From contig OZ245717.1 of assembly GCA_965226945.1 (NCBI GenBank), positions 2,294,001 to 2,358,000 on the forward strand: a stretch of DNA of 64,000 nucleotides. Direction: 5' to 3'. Shown in pieces: positions 21,501 through 29,162 of this stretch. Position numbers and translations under genes: made by a program. Source of the DNA: SYLG01 sp965226945 (GTDB lineage: Bacteria; Planctomycetota; Planctomycetia; Gemmatales; Gemmataceae). Position 1 is the stretch's first letter. The number at the start of each line of letters is the position of its first letter. The notes beneath the pieces were generated by a model. That model was not told the DNA's origin and did not search any database. It saw only the letters and a list, made by a program, of their open reading frames with translations.

Positions 21501-21992
21501 TTCTTTGTGCTGGCTGGTTTGTACGAAAGCTGGTCGCTGCCCATGGCGGTCATTCTGATCGTGCCGATGGTCATCTCCAGCGCCCTGGCGGGTATCGCGC
21601 TCATGGGCATGGATGTCAACATCTTCGTACAGGTCGGCTTTGTCGTCCTCGCCGGTCTTGCCGCCAAAAACGCCATCTTGATTGTCGAATTCGCTCGCGA
21701 TCGGCAATTAGAGGGCGCCAGTGCGTTCGACGCCGCGGTCGAGGCGGCCAAGGTGCGCTTGCGGCCGATCATCATGACTTCGTTCGCGTTCGTGCTCGGC
21801 GTTTTTCCGCTGGTGATCGCTCAGGGAGCCGGCGCGGAGATGCGCCGCACGCTGGGGACGGCCGTCTTCTTTGGCATGCTGGGCGTAACCCTGTTCGGCA
21901 TCTATCTCACTCCCGTTTTCTTCTATGTGATCCGACTCCTTACCGGATCGAAAATCGCGGAAAAAGCCAAAATACAGGTGACCCATTCATGA
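18570..21992 (+). CDS. RND multidrug efflux pump permease, HAE1 family
   Basis: This 1140-residue AcrB/MexF-type transporter starts MLARIFIDRPVLAWVISIII and uses the proton gradient to expel hydrophobic compounds. The TM4 signature GIVVDDAIVVLEN (411-423) contains the paired acidic residues for proton relay. Porter domain motifs such as YFPGANAQVV and PGIN-like segments are present. It is longer than AcrB (about 1050) because of an extra stretch at about 505-595 (WWFFGLIGGWLTVWLWPMI and HFLPGALAGGLLGWLII) with two additional hydrophobic helices between TM6 and TM7. The next gene overlaps its stop by 4 bases. Confidence 0.94.
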   Translation: MLARIFIDRPVLAWVISIIIVLMGILASVLLPVAQYPDVTPPVVRVTAYFPGANAQVVADTVAAPLEQQINGVENMLYMSSQSSNDGSYTLDVTFQIGVDLNMAQVLVQNRVAIAQPTLPEVVKAIGVTVKKRSPEILLVVNLISDDDKATGKPYFDRLYLSNYATIQLIDRLARLEGVGDVFTFGGQDYSLRVWLDPDKLASRNMSAGDVARVLREQNVQVAAGQIGQPPVPSGQDFQYPLSTQGRLVEAEEFANMILKTGADGEVTYLRDIGWTELGAKSQDQNLTLDSKPSVGLAIFQLPGSNALDTADLVKAKMQELAKRFPIGLRYTIAYDTTPYIRESVNEVFNTLRDAIILVAIVVLLFLQDWRSLLLPVIDVAVSLVGTFAIMKLLGFSLNNLTLFGLVLAIGIVVDDAIVVLENIERWLDKGLPVREATIEAMGEITGPILAITLVLSSVFLPSAFLVGITGQFFRQFALTISASMVLSAINAMTMTPARAASIFAGRAKAGLSNHGKEALPWWFFGLIGGWLTVWLWPMISGVPAVHEDSTGPGDLRNSLLASAILVLHFLPGALAGGLLGWLIIRPVNHVLGAFFRGFNWIFDQATHFYGHTVAWSLRLSVIVLLVYLGIIGLTGYGFSRIPSGFIPSLDKGRLIVNVQLPDSASLERTMDVAKKIDAICLETPGVAHTLAWPGRSFVLNTTGSNLATMFVTLEPFHERHDPAKYADVIAGILRKRFAQEIPEGRLNVFGAPAVDGLGSAGGFRLMIQAIGDVNYSSLQAEADKIAGKANQLPGILGAFDGFRAETPQLYADVDRTKAKTMNVPLSDVFEALQIYLGGYYVNDFNRFGRTWQVNIQADPAFRVNAEMVKNMRVRNADGDMVPLGSVVNIQDAVGPLSVTRYNMFPAATITGVTKPGASSGAVLANMEALTNQSLPRNMTFEWTELSLLQNQAGQIQAFRDLRQNPFSAFVLGVILVFFVLAGLYESWSLPMAVILIVPMVISSALAGIALMGMDVNIFVQVGFVVLAGLAAKNAILIVEFARDRQLEGASAFDAAVEAAKVRLRPIIMTSFAFVLGVFPLVIAQGAGAEMRRTLGTAVFFGMLGVTLFGIYLTPVFFYVIRLLTGSKIAEKAKIQVTHS

Positions 21993-22894
21993 AAATCTTC
22001 ATCGCGGGGGCCTCGGGAGCGATCGGCCTGCCGCTCGTTTCCAGCCTGATCGAGCAGGGCCACGACGTGATGGGAATGACCCGATCCGCCAGCGGCGCCC
22101 AAACTTTGCAAAAGCTGGACGCCCGTGTCGCGCGAGTGAGTGCCTTTGATCCAAGCGGCCTGAACGAAGTTTTCCGCGAGTTTGGTCCGGAAGTCGTGAT
22201 CGATCAACTTACATCGCTTCCCAAAAGCCCGCTGGACATGCCTTCCGCGCGCGAAGCCGACCGCAGGCTGCGCATCGAAGGGGGAGGTCATCTATTGCAA
22301 GCCGCGGTCGCCTGTGGGGCACGGCGTTACATTCAGCAATCGAGCGGTTTTTTTCTCGCACCGGGTAGCGGCCTGGCGGACGAATCGGTCGGCTTTGCAC
22401 TGGGGGCCAGTCCGGCCGTGGCCGGTCATGCCCGCTCGTACACGGAATTGGAATCGCGGTTATTTGCGGCGACGGGCATCGAAGGAGTCGCGCTTCGCTA
22501 TGGATTTTTCTACGGCCCCAACACCTGGTACCACCGCGACGGCGCCTGCGCCGACCTGGCTCAGCATTCACAGATGGCGATTATCGGGCAGGGCGACGCG
22601 GTCTGGTCCTGGGTGCACATCGACGATGCCGCACTCGCGACCGTTGCGGCCCTGAACTCGCCGCCGGGAATTTATCTTGTTGTTGATGACCACCCGTCGC
22701 CGGTAAGCCGGTGGCTGCCGGCATTCGCGGCCCACGTCGGTGCGCCGCCGCCACCCCAGATCTCCGTCGAAGAAGCGCTCGCCACGCGCGGAGAAGATGC
22801 CATCTACTACGGCACGAAACTGCGTGGCGCGTCGAACGCCAAGGCCAAAAGTTTGTTATCCTTTCAGCCACGCCCGTTGGAATGGCTGGCTTAG
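21989..22894 (+). CDS. NAD(P)-dependent epimerase/dehydratase family protein
   Basis: The 301-residue protein starts at ATG 21989, overlapping the pump stop (ATGA), so it is translated with the efflux operon. It has the extended SDR nucleotide motif GASGAIG (residues 7-13), an RRYIQQSSGFF strand at the catalytic Ser position, and later RYGFFYGPNTWYH and WVHIDDAALATVAAL. The usual YxxxK appears only loosely (YTELE), so it may be an atypical SDR that binds NADP(H) without classic epimerase activity. Similar proteins are often annotated as nucleoside-diphosphate-sugar epimerases. The longer frame upstream lies in the pump gene and is rejected. Confidence 0.82.
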   Translation: MKIFIAGASGAIGLPLVSSLIEQGHDVMGMTRSASGAQTLQKLDARVARVSAFDPSGLNEVFREFGPEVVIDQLTSLPKSPLDMPSAREADRRLRIEGGGHLLQAAVACGARRYIQQSSGFFLAPGSGLADESVGFALGASPAVAGHARSYTELESRLFAATGIEGVALRYGFFYGPNTWYHRDGACADLAQHSQMAIIGQGDAVWSWVHIDDAALATVAALNSPPGIYLVVDDHPSPVSRWLPAFAAHVGAPPPPQISVEEALATRGEDAIYYGTKLRGASNAKAKSLLSFQPRPLEWLA

Positions 22895-23140
22895 TCCATC
22901 GAAGTCTGCACGCCAATTCCTTGCAATCCTGGCGAAACGAATCCAAACTGCTTAGGCTAATCGGTGCCGCTTTCGGCGGCGCGGTCGTGTTCCTCCCTCC
23001 CGGCTGGCATCTCTCCCTTCCGCGCTCTTTGCATCCGCGCTCAACGGATTCGGTCGCCGCTTCCTTTTTTTGGTTGCGGACGGCTTGTTCGTTTGCGCCC
23101 GCTCCCCCCACGAATGCCCCTCTTTGCAAAGGTCCGATTC

Positions 23141-25075
23141 ATGTCCCAGCCAACGCTGCACCCGCTTGAACCGTTAAACTCCGCCGAAGTCGCCGCCGCC
23201 GTGGCCCTCCTCAAGAAAGAGGGCAAAGTCACGGCGACCACGCGTTTCGTTTCGGTCTCCCTGAAAGAGCCAGACAAAAACCTGGTCCACCAGGTCAAGC
23301 CGGGCCAGTCCATCCCGCGCCAGGCCAAGGCCGTGCTTTTCGACAACGCCACGAACTCCTGTTTCGAAACGAGTGTTTGTCTCTGCGAAGGGAAAGTCCT
23401 TTCGTTCGTAAAAATCCCCGGCGTGCAGCCGACGATGACGATGGATGAGCAGGTCGAATGCGAACAGGCCGTGCTCGCCAGTCCCGAATTCAAGGCGGCC
23501 TTGAAAAAGCACTATGGCTTGGAGGACACCCGCCTCGTCATGGTCGATATCTGGAGCGCGGGCAACTATGGCTCCGAGGAGGACCGCACCCGGCGGCTGG
23601 CCCGACCCCTGTGCTTTGTGCGCGTCGACCCGACCGATAACGGCTATGCGAAACCGATCGAAGGGATCCGCCCGGTGGTCGATCTCAACGAGATGCGCGT
23701 CATCCGCATTGAAGAACATGGCCACTGGGCCTTACCTCCCGAACAATCGAACTACGCCGCCGCCCGCATGGCCCCGGGCGCCTTCCGGTGCGGGATCAAA
23801 CCGCTCGACATTGCTCAGCCCGAGGGGCCAAGCTTCGAGGTCGATGGCTACCAGGTGCGCTGGCAAAACTGGAACTTCGTGATCGGCTTCAATGCCCGCG
23901 AAGGTCTGACGCTTCACCACCTCTGTTACCAGGATGGGGAGAAGAACCGCTCCATTCTTTACCGGGCCTCGCTTTCGGAAATGGTCGTGCCCTATGGCGA
24001 CCCCGCGGCGCAGCAAGCGCGCAAAAATGCCTTCGACGCGGGGGAATATGGCCTTGGTTTCTGCGCCAACAGCCTGGAACTCGGCTGCGATTGCCTGGGG
24101 TTGATTAAGTATTTTGACGGCCACCTGACCACCAGCCGCGGCGAACCGCTGACGGTCAAGAACGCCATCTGCATGCACGAGGAGGATTTCGGCATCCTTT
24201 GGAAGCACACCGACCGGCGCCTCGAAACGCCCGAGGTGCGCCGCTCGCGCCGGCTGGTCGTCTCTTCCATCGCCACCGTCGAAAACTACGAATACGGCTT
24301 CTTCTGGTACCTCTACCAGGACGGCAACATTCAGTTTGAAGTGAAACTCACCGGCATCCTTTCACTCGGGGCTCTGCACCCCGGTGAAAAATCGGACTAC
24401 GGCACGATGATCGCCCCGCAGCTCTATGCCCCTAACCATCAGCACTTCTTCAATGTCCGGCTCGATTTCGACCTCGATGGATCGGCCAACTCCATTTATC
24501 AGGTCGATGTCACCGCCGATGAATTGGGTCCGCAAAACCCGTTTGAAAACGCGTTCCGCGCGCGGCCAAACCTATTGCAAACGGAAAAGCAGGCGCGCGC
24601 GCATCTCAATTTGCAAACGGCCCGTACCTGGAAGATCGTCAACCCGCAATCGCTCAACGCGTTGGGCGAACCGGTCGGTTACAAGTTCTTACCCGGGGAT
24701 AACTGCTTCCCCTTCGCTTCGAAGAATGCCTGGTGGCGCAAGCGCGCCGGCTTTGTCGATCACCATGTCTGGATCACGCCGTTCCGCGAAGAAGAACTCC
24801 ATGCGGCGGGCAACTATCCCAACCAAAGCCAGGGCGGCGATGGCTTGCCCTTGTGGACCGAGGCCGACCGACCCATCGCCGAGACCGACGTTGTCTTCTG
24901 GTACACGTTTGGCCACACTCATGTGCCCCGGCAGGAGGATTACCCTGTGATGCCGGCCACCTACATCGGTTTCTTGCTCAAGCCGGCGGGATTCTTCGAT
25001 CGCAATCCTGCCAATGACCTGCCTCCGTCGCCCAAGAAGACCGCACTCAAGATGGGAGGCTGCTGCAAACCCTGA
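23141..25075 (+). CDS. Copper-containing primary amine oxidase
   Basis: From ATG 23141 (after AAAGG) the protein has 644 residues, the usual length for copper amine oxidases. These enzymes convert primary amines to aldehydes, ammonia and hydrogen peroxide. The TPQ precursor tyrosine is Tyr383 in TVENYEYGF. Copper ligands are the His-x-His in NHQHFFNVRLD and a later His (DHHVWITPF or TFGHTHVP). PDNGYA-like and YDGRPVLHRASLSEM-like segments (LYRASLSEMVVPYGDP) are present. There is no signal peptide, so it is cytoplasmic. Several possible upstream starts lie in the gap after the epimerase and are not supported. Confidence 0.92.
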   Translation: MSQPTLHPLEPLNSAEVAAAVALLKKEGKVTATTRFVSVSLKEPDKNLVHQVKPGQSIPRQAKAVLFDNATNSCFETSVCLCEGKVLSFVKIPGVQPTMTMDEQVECEQAVLASPEFKAALKKHYGLEDTRLVMVDIWSAGNYGSEEDRTRRLARPLCFVRVDPTDNGYAKPIEGIRPVVDLNEMRVIRIEEHGHWALPPEQSNYAAARMAPGAFRCGIKPLDIAQPEGPSFEVDGYQVRWQNWNFVIGFNAREGLTLHHLCYQDGEKNRSILYRASLSEMVVPYGDPAAQQARKNAFDAGEYGLGFCANSLELGCDCLGLIKYFDGHLTTSRGEPLTVKNAICMHEEDFGILWKHTDRRLETPEVRRSRRLVVSSIATVENYEYGFFWYLYQDGNIQFEVKLTGILSLGALHPGEKSDYGTMIAPQLYAPNHQHFFNVRLDFDLDGSANSIYQVDVTADELGPQNPFENAFRARPNLLQTEKQARAHLNLQTARTWKIVNPQSLNALGEPVGYKFLPGDNCFPFASKNAWWRKRAGFVDHHVWITPFREEELHAAGNYPNQSQGGDGLPLWTEADRPIAETDVVFWYTFGHTHVPRQEDYPVMPATYIGFLLKPAGFFDRNPANDLPPSPKKTALKMGGCCKP

Positions 25076-25101
25076 TCTGGGGGTAGGGGAGAAGCTTGCC
25101 T

Positions 25102-26724
25102 TTATGGAGTGGGAGCCTGGACCTCTTCGAAGGTCAGTTCGAAACGAGCCAGGTATTTGCGGAGCCGATCGGCATCGTTGGGTTTCGCCTTCGCTTGCCG
25201 TGAAGCGGAGAAGAGTCTGCGGCCTGCCTCGCTGAGAGATTTGGAGACGCGGCAGATCCAAATCACCTCGGCCAGTTGGACGGCGTCGAAACGATCGAGG
25301 TGGGCGAGTTGCTCCTCGTTCAAGCAGGATGCAAGTAGGCTCAGGTCCTGGGATCCCGAATCGGTGGTGTCGCGCCGAGCGTTCATCCCCCAGGCCTGCT
25401 GTAACCGAGCGATTTCCGCCTCAACATCGGCCACGGTGATGCGGCCGTCATGGCAAAGCGTCGCCATGCGGGTCACGGCAGCATTGAGGTCGCGGAAATT
25501 GGCCGACCAGATTGCCTCCGGCTCTTGTGCGAACGCAAGAAAACGCTGGGTCGCTTCGTGATTCATCACCAGCTTGTGTCCGGTGCGCACGACATGCTGT
25601 TCCAGTTCATACCGCAGATTGGGCGCAATGTCCTCGCGGCGATCTTTCAGGCCCGGCAAGCAAAAGGTCCAAAGGTTGATTCGCGCCAGGAGATCTTCGC
25701 GAAAGCGCCCTTCGAGCACATCTTGCTTCAAATCGCGATTGGTGCCCGCCAGCAACTGGAAATCGGATTGCACCTCCTTGTCCGAACCAACCGGCATGAA
25801 CCGCTTCTCTTCGATCGCACGTAGAAGCATCGCCTGCTCGTCGAGCCTGAGCTCGCCGATTTCATCGAGAAACAAGACCCCCTGATTGGCCGAAGTGAGC
25901 AATCCCTTGCGGTGTTCCATTGCCCCGGTGAAGGCCCCCTTCACATGGCCAAAGAGGGTCGACATCGCCGAGTCGCCGCGCAAGGTCGCGCAATTGACTT
26001 CAAGGAAGAGCCCTGCCACCTGCTTGCGCAGTTTCTTGAGTTCATAGATCCGCTTGGCCAGGTGGCTCTTACCGGCGCCGGTCGGGCCGGTGAGTAAGAC
26101 CGGCGCCGTGCCGTGCATCGCCACCCGTTCAATCCGCTCGATGAGTTGATTGAAGGCAGCATTTTTCGTGGCGATGCCCGACTTGAGGAACGAATGACCC
26201 TGTTGGCGCTCTTGCTTGAAGCGCGCCGCCAGGCGGTCGTAGCGCGACAGGTCCAGGTTGATGAGCCGGTAGTGGCCCAGGCTGACGCTTGATCGCTCGC
26301 GATGGGCAGGCGAGGTCTGGATCAACTGGCCGGGGATGTGGCGCGACTCGGTAAGCAGAAAAAAACAGATCTGCTGCACATGCGAACCGGTGGTGATGTG
26401 CACCAGGTATTCGTTGGCTTCTGTGTCGAACGAGTAGGCACTGACGAAGTCATGCAGCGCGGCGTACACCTCTTCCAGATCCCACGGGTCTTTCAGTGCC
26501 ACCCGGTGCAGATTCACCTGGGTTTCGGGAGAGATCGTGGCAATATCTTCGACCAACTGTTTCGCAAGCGCTTCGTCGTGCTTATCAATGAGAAGTTCGA
26601 ATCGATCGATCAGCAGATCTTCGTGTTGGCAAATGGCAACCGACGGCCGCCACCGGTCCCAACGCCTTTGGGGCATGGCCTGATCAAGCTTGCTGCCGAC
26701 AAAACCAAGGAGGACTCGCTTCAT
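25102..26724 (-). CDS. rtcR: RtcR, sigma-54 activator of RNA repair operon
   Basis: The protein matches RtcR end to end. Residues about 1-180 form the RtcR/CARF sensor domain (MKRVLLGFVG, WRPSVAICQHEDLLIDRFELL, DPWDLEEVYAALHDF, HITTGSHVQQICFFLL). The AAA+ domain has Walker A GPTGAGKS (213-220) and GAFTGA (263-268). The C terminus (ASRQAKAKPNDADRLRKYLARF) is the DNA-binding part. In Escherichia coli RtcR activates rtcBA from a sigma-54 promoter after binding an RNA ligand. Start 26724 is taken from family alignment; a TTG at 26733 is also in frame. It is divergent from the Ro gene. Confidence 0.95.
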   Translation of the reverse strand: MKRVLLGFVGSKLDQAMPQRRWDRWRPSVAICQHEDLLIDRFELLIDKHDEALAKQLVEDIATISPETQVNLHRVALKDPWDLEEVYAALHDFVSAYSFDTEANEYLVHITTGSHVQQICFFLLTESRHIPGQLIQTSPAHRERSSVSLGHYRLINLDLSRYDRLAARFKQERQQGHSFLKSGIATKNAAFNQLIERIERVAMHGTAPVLLTGPTGAGKSHLAKRIYELKKLRKQVAGLFLEVNCATLRGDSAMSTLFGHVKGAFTGAMEHRKGLLTSANQGVLFLDEIGELRLDEQAMLLRAIEEKRFMPVGSDKEVQSDFQLLAGTNRDLKQDVLEGRFREDLLARINLWTFCLPGLKDRREDIAPNLRYELEQHVVRTGHKLVMNHEATQRFLAFAQEPEAIWSANFRDLNAAVTRMATLCHDGRITVADVEAEIARLQQAWGMNARRDTTDSGSQDLSLLASCLNEEQLAHLDRFDAVQLAEVIWICRVSKSLSEAGRRLFSASRQAKAKPNDADRLRKYLARFELTFEEVQAPTP

Positions 26725-26742
26725 ATCCTTCAAGATACGAAT

Positions 26743-26759
26743 TTATCCGAAAAGATAAG
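26743..26759. promoter_or_regulatory. Small palindrome near rtcR start
   Basis: TTATC and GATAA face each other across six bases, immediately upstream of the rtcR start codon. It could be an operator for rtcR autoregulation or chance in an AT-rich spacer. Confidence 0.25.
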
Positions 26760-26811
26760 AAACCACACGCACGCTGCCTTACCTCCGCACACCCGCGGGA
26801 AGCCATAATTT

Positions 26812-26840
26812 TTTAAGTTCTTTGTTTCAAATAACTTAAA
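26812..26840. promoter_or_regulatory. Candidate RtcR binding palindrome
   Basis: TTTAAGTT (26812-26819) and AACTTAAA (26833-26840) form a perfect 8-base inverted repeat across 13 bases. It lies 27 bases before the -24 box of the Ro promoter, in the only AT-rich stretch of the divergent spacer. RtcR binding is inferred from position and symmetry. Confidence 0.4.
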
Positions 26841-26866
26841 CCAAAACCAATCAGCTTTCCGATCGA

Positions 26867-26882
26867 TTGGCACAACTCCTGC
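26867..26882 (+). promoter_or_regulatory. Sigma-54 promoter of the Ro-Y RNA-rtcBA locus
   Basis: TTGGCAC, five bases, CTGC gives a full -24 TGGCAC element and a -12 GC with correct spacing. Transcription should start near 26894, about 50 bases before the Ro gene. Presence opposite rtcR makes it the expected RtcR-controlled promoter. Confidence 0.8.
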
Positions 26883-26945
26883 GAAACAAGTCTTCAACTC
26901 AAGAGAAAGATCAAAAGAGTCGTCGAGAAAGGGGAGAAAAAAATC

Positions 26946-28517
26946 ATGGCGAACTGGAATCTATTTTCGAGCTTTCGTGGTAAAGCCGCCCCCAAGGCCG
27001 ACACGGTCAACGAGGCGGGAGGCAATGCTTACCAGCTCTCCACCAAGCAAGCCTTGGCCCAGTTGGTTTCGACCGGCTGCTTCAACGCAACCTTCTATGC
27101 CGATGCCAAGGACCAACTGGAAAAAGTCCTTGCGCTCTGCCACGAAGTGGAGCCTGAATTCCTGGCTCGCGCGGCGCTTTATGCACGCAAACAGGCAACC
27201 ATGAAGGATATGCCCGCTTTCCTGTGCTCCGTGCTGAGCCAGCGGTCGCCCGGTTTGCTTGCGGAGGTATTCGATCGCGTGATCAACACGCCGAAAATGC
27301 TGCGCAATTTCGTGCAGATCGTGCGCTCCGGTGCAACGGGACGCAAGAGCCTGGGTACCCTGCCCAAGCGGTTGATCAAGCAGTGGCTTGAGCGGCGTAC
27401 CGGCGAGCAACTGTTCACCGGTTCGGTCGGTCAATCGCCCAGCCTGCGGGATATCGTCAAGATGGTTCACCCCAAGCCCGCCACGGCCGAACGGGATGCC
27501 TTCCACCGCTACCTGCTTGGCCGCGAGCACGACGCCGAGAAGCTGCCCGCCATCGTGCGCGAATTCGAAGGGTTCAAAAATGCCGAGAAGCGCGCAGAGC
27601 TTACCGTGCCCAATGTCCCCTTTGAAATGCTCACGGCGCTGGACCTGACGAGCGCACAGTGGTCGCAAATCGCAGCCAATGCAAGCTGGCAGATGACCCG
27701 GATGAACCTGAACACCTTTGCCCGTCATGGCGTGTTCAAGGATGCGAAGATGGTCAAACTCGTTGCCGACCGCCTGCGCAACCGCGAACTGATTGCCCGG
27801 GCCAAGCCGCTGCCTTACCAACTGCTCATGGCCTACAAGAGCGCGGGCGAGGAGATCCCCTCGGAAATCCGCAACGCCTTGCAAGAGGCGATGGAGATCA
27901 GCGTTTCGTCGGTGCCCAAGATTGCCGGCAAGGTGTATGTGTTCCCCGACGTGTCGGGAAGCATGCAGTCGGCCGTCACCGGCAACCGCAAGGGTTCCAC
28001 GAGCGCGGTGCGCTGCATCGATGTCGCCGCACTCGTTGCTGCTGCCATCCTGCGGCAAAACCCCGAAGCGGAAGTGATTCCCTTCGAGTCGGATGTGGTC
28101 AAAGTGGAACTGAATCCGTTCGACAGCATCTTCACCAACGCCGATAAACTGGCCAAGGTGGGAGGTGGCGGAACCAACTGCAGCGCGCCCCTAAAGCGCC
28201 TGAACGAGCAAAAGGCCAAGGGAGATCTGGTCATCTATGTGTCGGATAACCAGTCCTGGCTCGATACGGTCGTGCAAGTGGGAAAAGAAGTCACAGCCAC
28301 GATCGCACAATGGCAGGGATTCAAGCTGCGCAACCCGCAAGCTCGCATGATCTGCATCGACATTCAGCCTTATGTGACCACGCAGGCGCTTGAACGGGCC
28401 GATATCACGAATGTCGGCGGATTCAGCGACCAGGTGTTCAAGCTGATATCTCAGGTCGCCTCCGGGTCGACCGAGAAGGATCACTGGGTCAAAACGATCG
28501 AGGCGATCTCGATCTGA
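26946..28517 (+). CDS. rsr: Ro60-like TROVE domain protein (Rsr homologue)
   Basis: This 523-residue protein has an N-terminal HEAT-repeat-like TROVE ring (for example ARAALYARKQATMKDMPAFL, KQWLERRTGEQLF, NIVKMVHPKP-like DIVKMVHPKPA) and a C-terminal von Willebrand A domain with the MIDAS motif DVSGSMQS near residue 333. Ro proteins bind misfolded RNA ends in the ring and Y RNAs on the outside; bacterial Ro (Rsr) works with exonucleases in RNA decay. It starts after GAGAAAGGGGAG, about 65 bases downstream of the sigma-54 promoter. The Y RNA array follows directly, then rtcB and rtcA. Confidence 0.94.
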   Translation: MANWNLFSSFRGKAAPKADTVNEAGGNAYQLSTKQALAQLVSTGCFNATFYADAKDQLEKVLALCHEVEPEFLARAALYARKQATMKDMPAFLCSVLSQRSPGLLAEVFDRVINTPKMLRNFVQIVRSGATGRKSLGTLPKRLIKQWLERRTGEQLFTGSVGQSPSLRDIVKMVHPKPATAERDAFHRYLLGREHDAEKLPAIVREFEGFKNAEKRAELTVPNVPFEMLTALDLTSAQWSQIAANASWQMTRMNLNTFARHGVFKDAKMVKLVADRLRNRELIARAKPLPYQLLMAYKSAGEEIPSEIRNALQEAMEISVSSVPKIAGKVYVFPDVSGSMQSAVTGNRKGSTSAVRCIDVAALVAAAILRQNPEAEVIPFESDVVKVELNPFDSIFTNADKLAKVGGGGTNCSAPLKRLNEQKAKGDLVIYVSDNQSWLDTVVQVGKEVTATIAQWQGFKLRNPQARMICIDIQPYVTTQALERADITNVGGFSDQVFKLISQVASGSTEKDHWVKTIEAISI

Positions 28518-28524
28518 CCCTGAA

Positions 28525-28554
28525 TCGGGTTTCTTCGGAAAGGAAGAAACCCGA
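28525..28554 (+). other. Perfect 12-bp hairpin after the Ro gene
   Basis: TCGGGTTTCTTC (28525-28536) pairs fully with GAAGAAACCCGA (28543-28554) around the loop GGAAAG. No T-run follows, so it is not a classic terminator. It begins 8 bases after the Ro stop and may be a processing or stability element separating the mRNA from the Y RNAs. Confidence 0.6.
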
Positions 28555-28565
28555 ACCTTGCCTCG

Positions 28566-28656
28566 CAACAAGAAGCGGCAAATGCCGCCAGGAATACACG
28601 GTTGTCGCCCGGTTCAACTCCGGGACTCTTGGCAATCTCGTTGCCGCTTCTTGTTG
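28566..28656 (+). ncRNA. Short Y RNA-like transcript with T-arm only
   Basis: A perfect 16-bp stem closes the unit: 28566-28581 pairs with 28641-28656. Just inside the 5' strand is AATGCCGCCAGGAATACAC, which parallels AATGCYGNNGGAACTAC of the three full units downstream. It then has a tRNA-like T-arm, CCCGG (28608-28612), loop TTCAACT, CCGGG (28620-28624). No acceptor-like hairpin or paired D-arm is visible; TTGGCAA at 28629-28635 could be a relic of a D-loop. GCGGC/GCCGC (28575-28588) offers a competing hairpin. It is about 91 nt long, near the length of other Y RNAs. It is either a minimal Y RNA or a degenerate copy. No terminator follows it. Confidence 0.6.
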
Positions 28657-28692
28657 TGGGGGAAGTTGAAGCGTGGGGGAGAGATTATTTTC

Positions 28693-28927
28693 AACGCAAA
28701 GGCGCAAAGGGACAAAGGACGCAAAGAAGATTTTGGAGATCGTCTGTGCGTTTTGTTTCCCGAGGGCCTAGGGTGGAAGAGATTTTCTCACGCGGAGACA
28801 CGGAGGGGCGGAGGAGAAAAATCCAAGGTCGCCAAGTCGGTAACGCCTTGGAAGACGGCGCCGGAAACAAGTGGGAAGACCCTATTGAGTCTTCTTTGCG
28901 CCCTTTGCCCCTCTGCGCCTTTGCGTT
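28693..28927. repeat. 38-bp inverted-repeat element between Y-like RNAs
   Basis: The 38 bases at 28693-28730 match the reverse complement of 28890-28927 at 35 positions. Both arms are runs of the type GCAAAGGCGCAAAGG. About 160 bases lie between. A direct repeat of CCTTTGCGTTAATG plus TTATTCTT follows (copies near 28918 and 28948). Elements with GCAAAG/CTTTGC arms are scattered in many genomes. No gene or transposase is visible within. The whole stretch 28657-28978 is otherwise without features. Confidence 0.8.
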
Positions 28928-28978
28928 AATGTCTTATTCTTTTGTGCCTTTGCGTTAATGGCTTATTCTTCAGGAGAT

Positions 28979-29140
28979 CAAACAGGCAGGACGAATGCCG
29001 ATGGAACTACAAGGTCTTTAACCCCGTGGTCGTGGGTTCGAGTCCCACCAGCGCTTAAGACCCCATTTTTTGGCGCTGTAGCTCAGCGGTAGAGCACGAT
29101 GTTTCATCAAACCCTTGTCATTTTGTCTGTTTGTTTTTTT
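28979..29140 (+). ncRNA. yrlA: YrlA-type Y RNA, copy 1 (permuted tRNA-like)
   Basis: CAAACAGGCAGGACG (28979-28993) pairs with 29119-29133 at 14 of 15 positions including G-U pairs, followed by seven T bases that act as a terminator. Inside, GATGGAA (29000-29006) pairs with TTTCATC (29102-29108). CGTG (29025-29028) pairs with CACG (29095-29098) as an anticodon-stem equivalent. The T-arm is GTGGG TTCGAGT CCCAC (29032-29048). CAGCGC (29049-29054) pairs with GCGCTG (29073-29078) as an acceptor stem closed by a loop. The D-arm is GCTC...GAGC (29081-29095) with GG in its loop. So T-arm precedes D-arm, as in YrlA RNAs that bind Ro and mimic tRNA. Confidence 0.85.
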
Positions 29141-29162
29141 CTTTTTATTTGTTGCAAGCCCA

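Noticed and set aside
20028..21707. A 559-residue frame on the minus strand inside the RND pump gene
   Set aside because: It is a shadow of a GC-rich coding sequence, rich in His, Arg and Gln with no motifs, and the pump is unambiguous.
28558..28958. Open frames of 118-123 residues across the Y-like RNA and inverted repeat
   Set aside because: They run through stem structures and repeats, have no ribosome site, and translate to low-complexity basic peptides.
28918..28975. Possible CRISPR-like repeats (CCTTTGCGTTAATG)
   Set aside because: Only two copies with a 30-base period and no spacers or cas genes. They belong to the inverted-repeat element.
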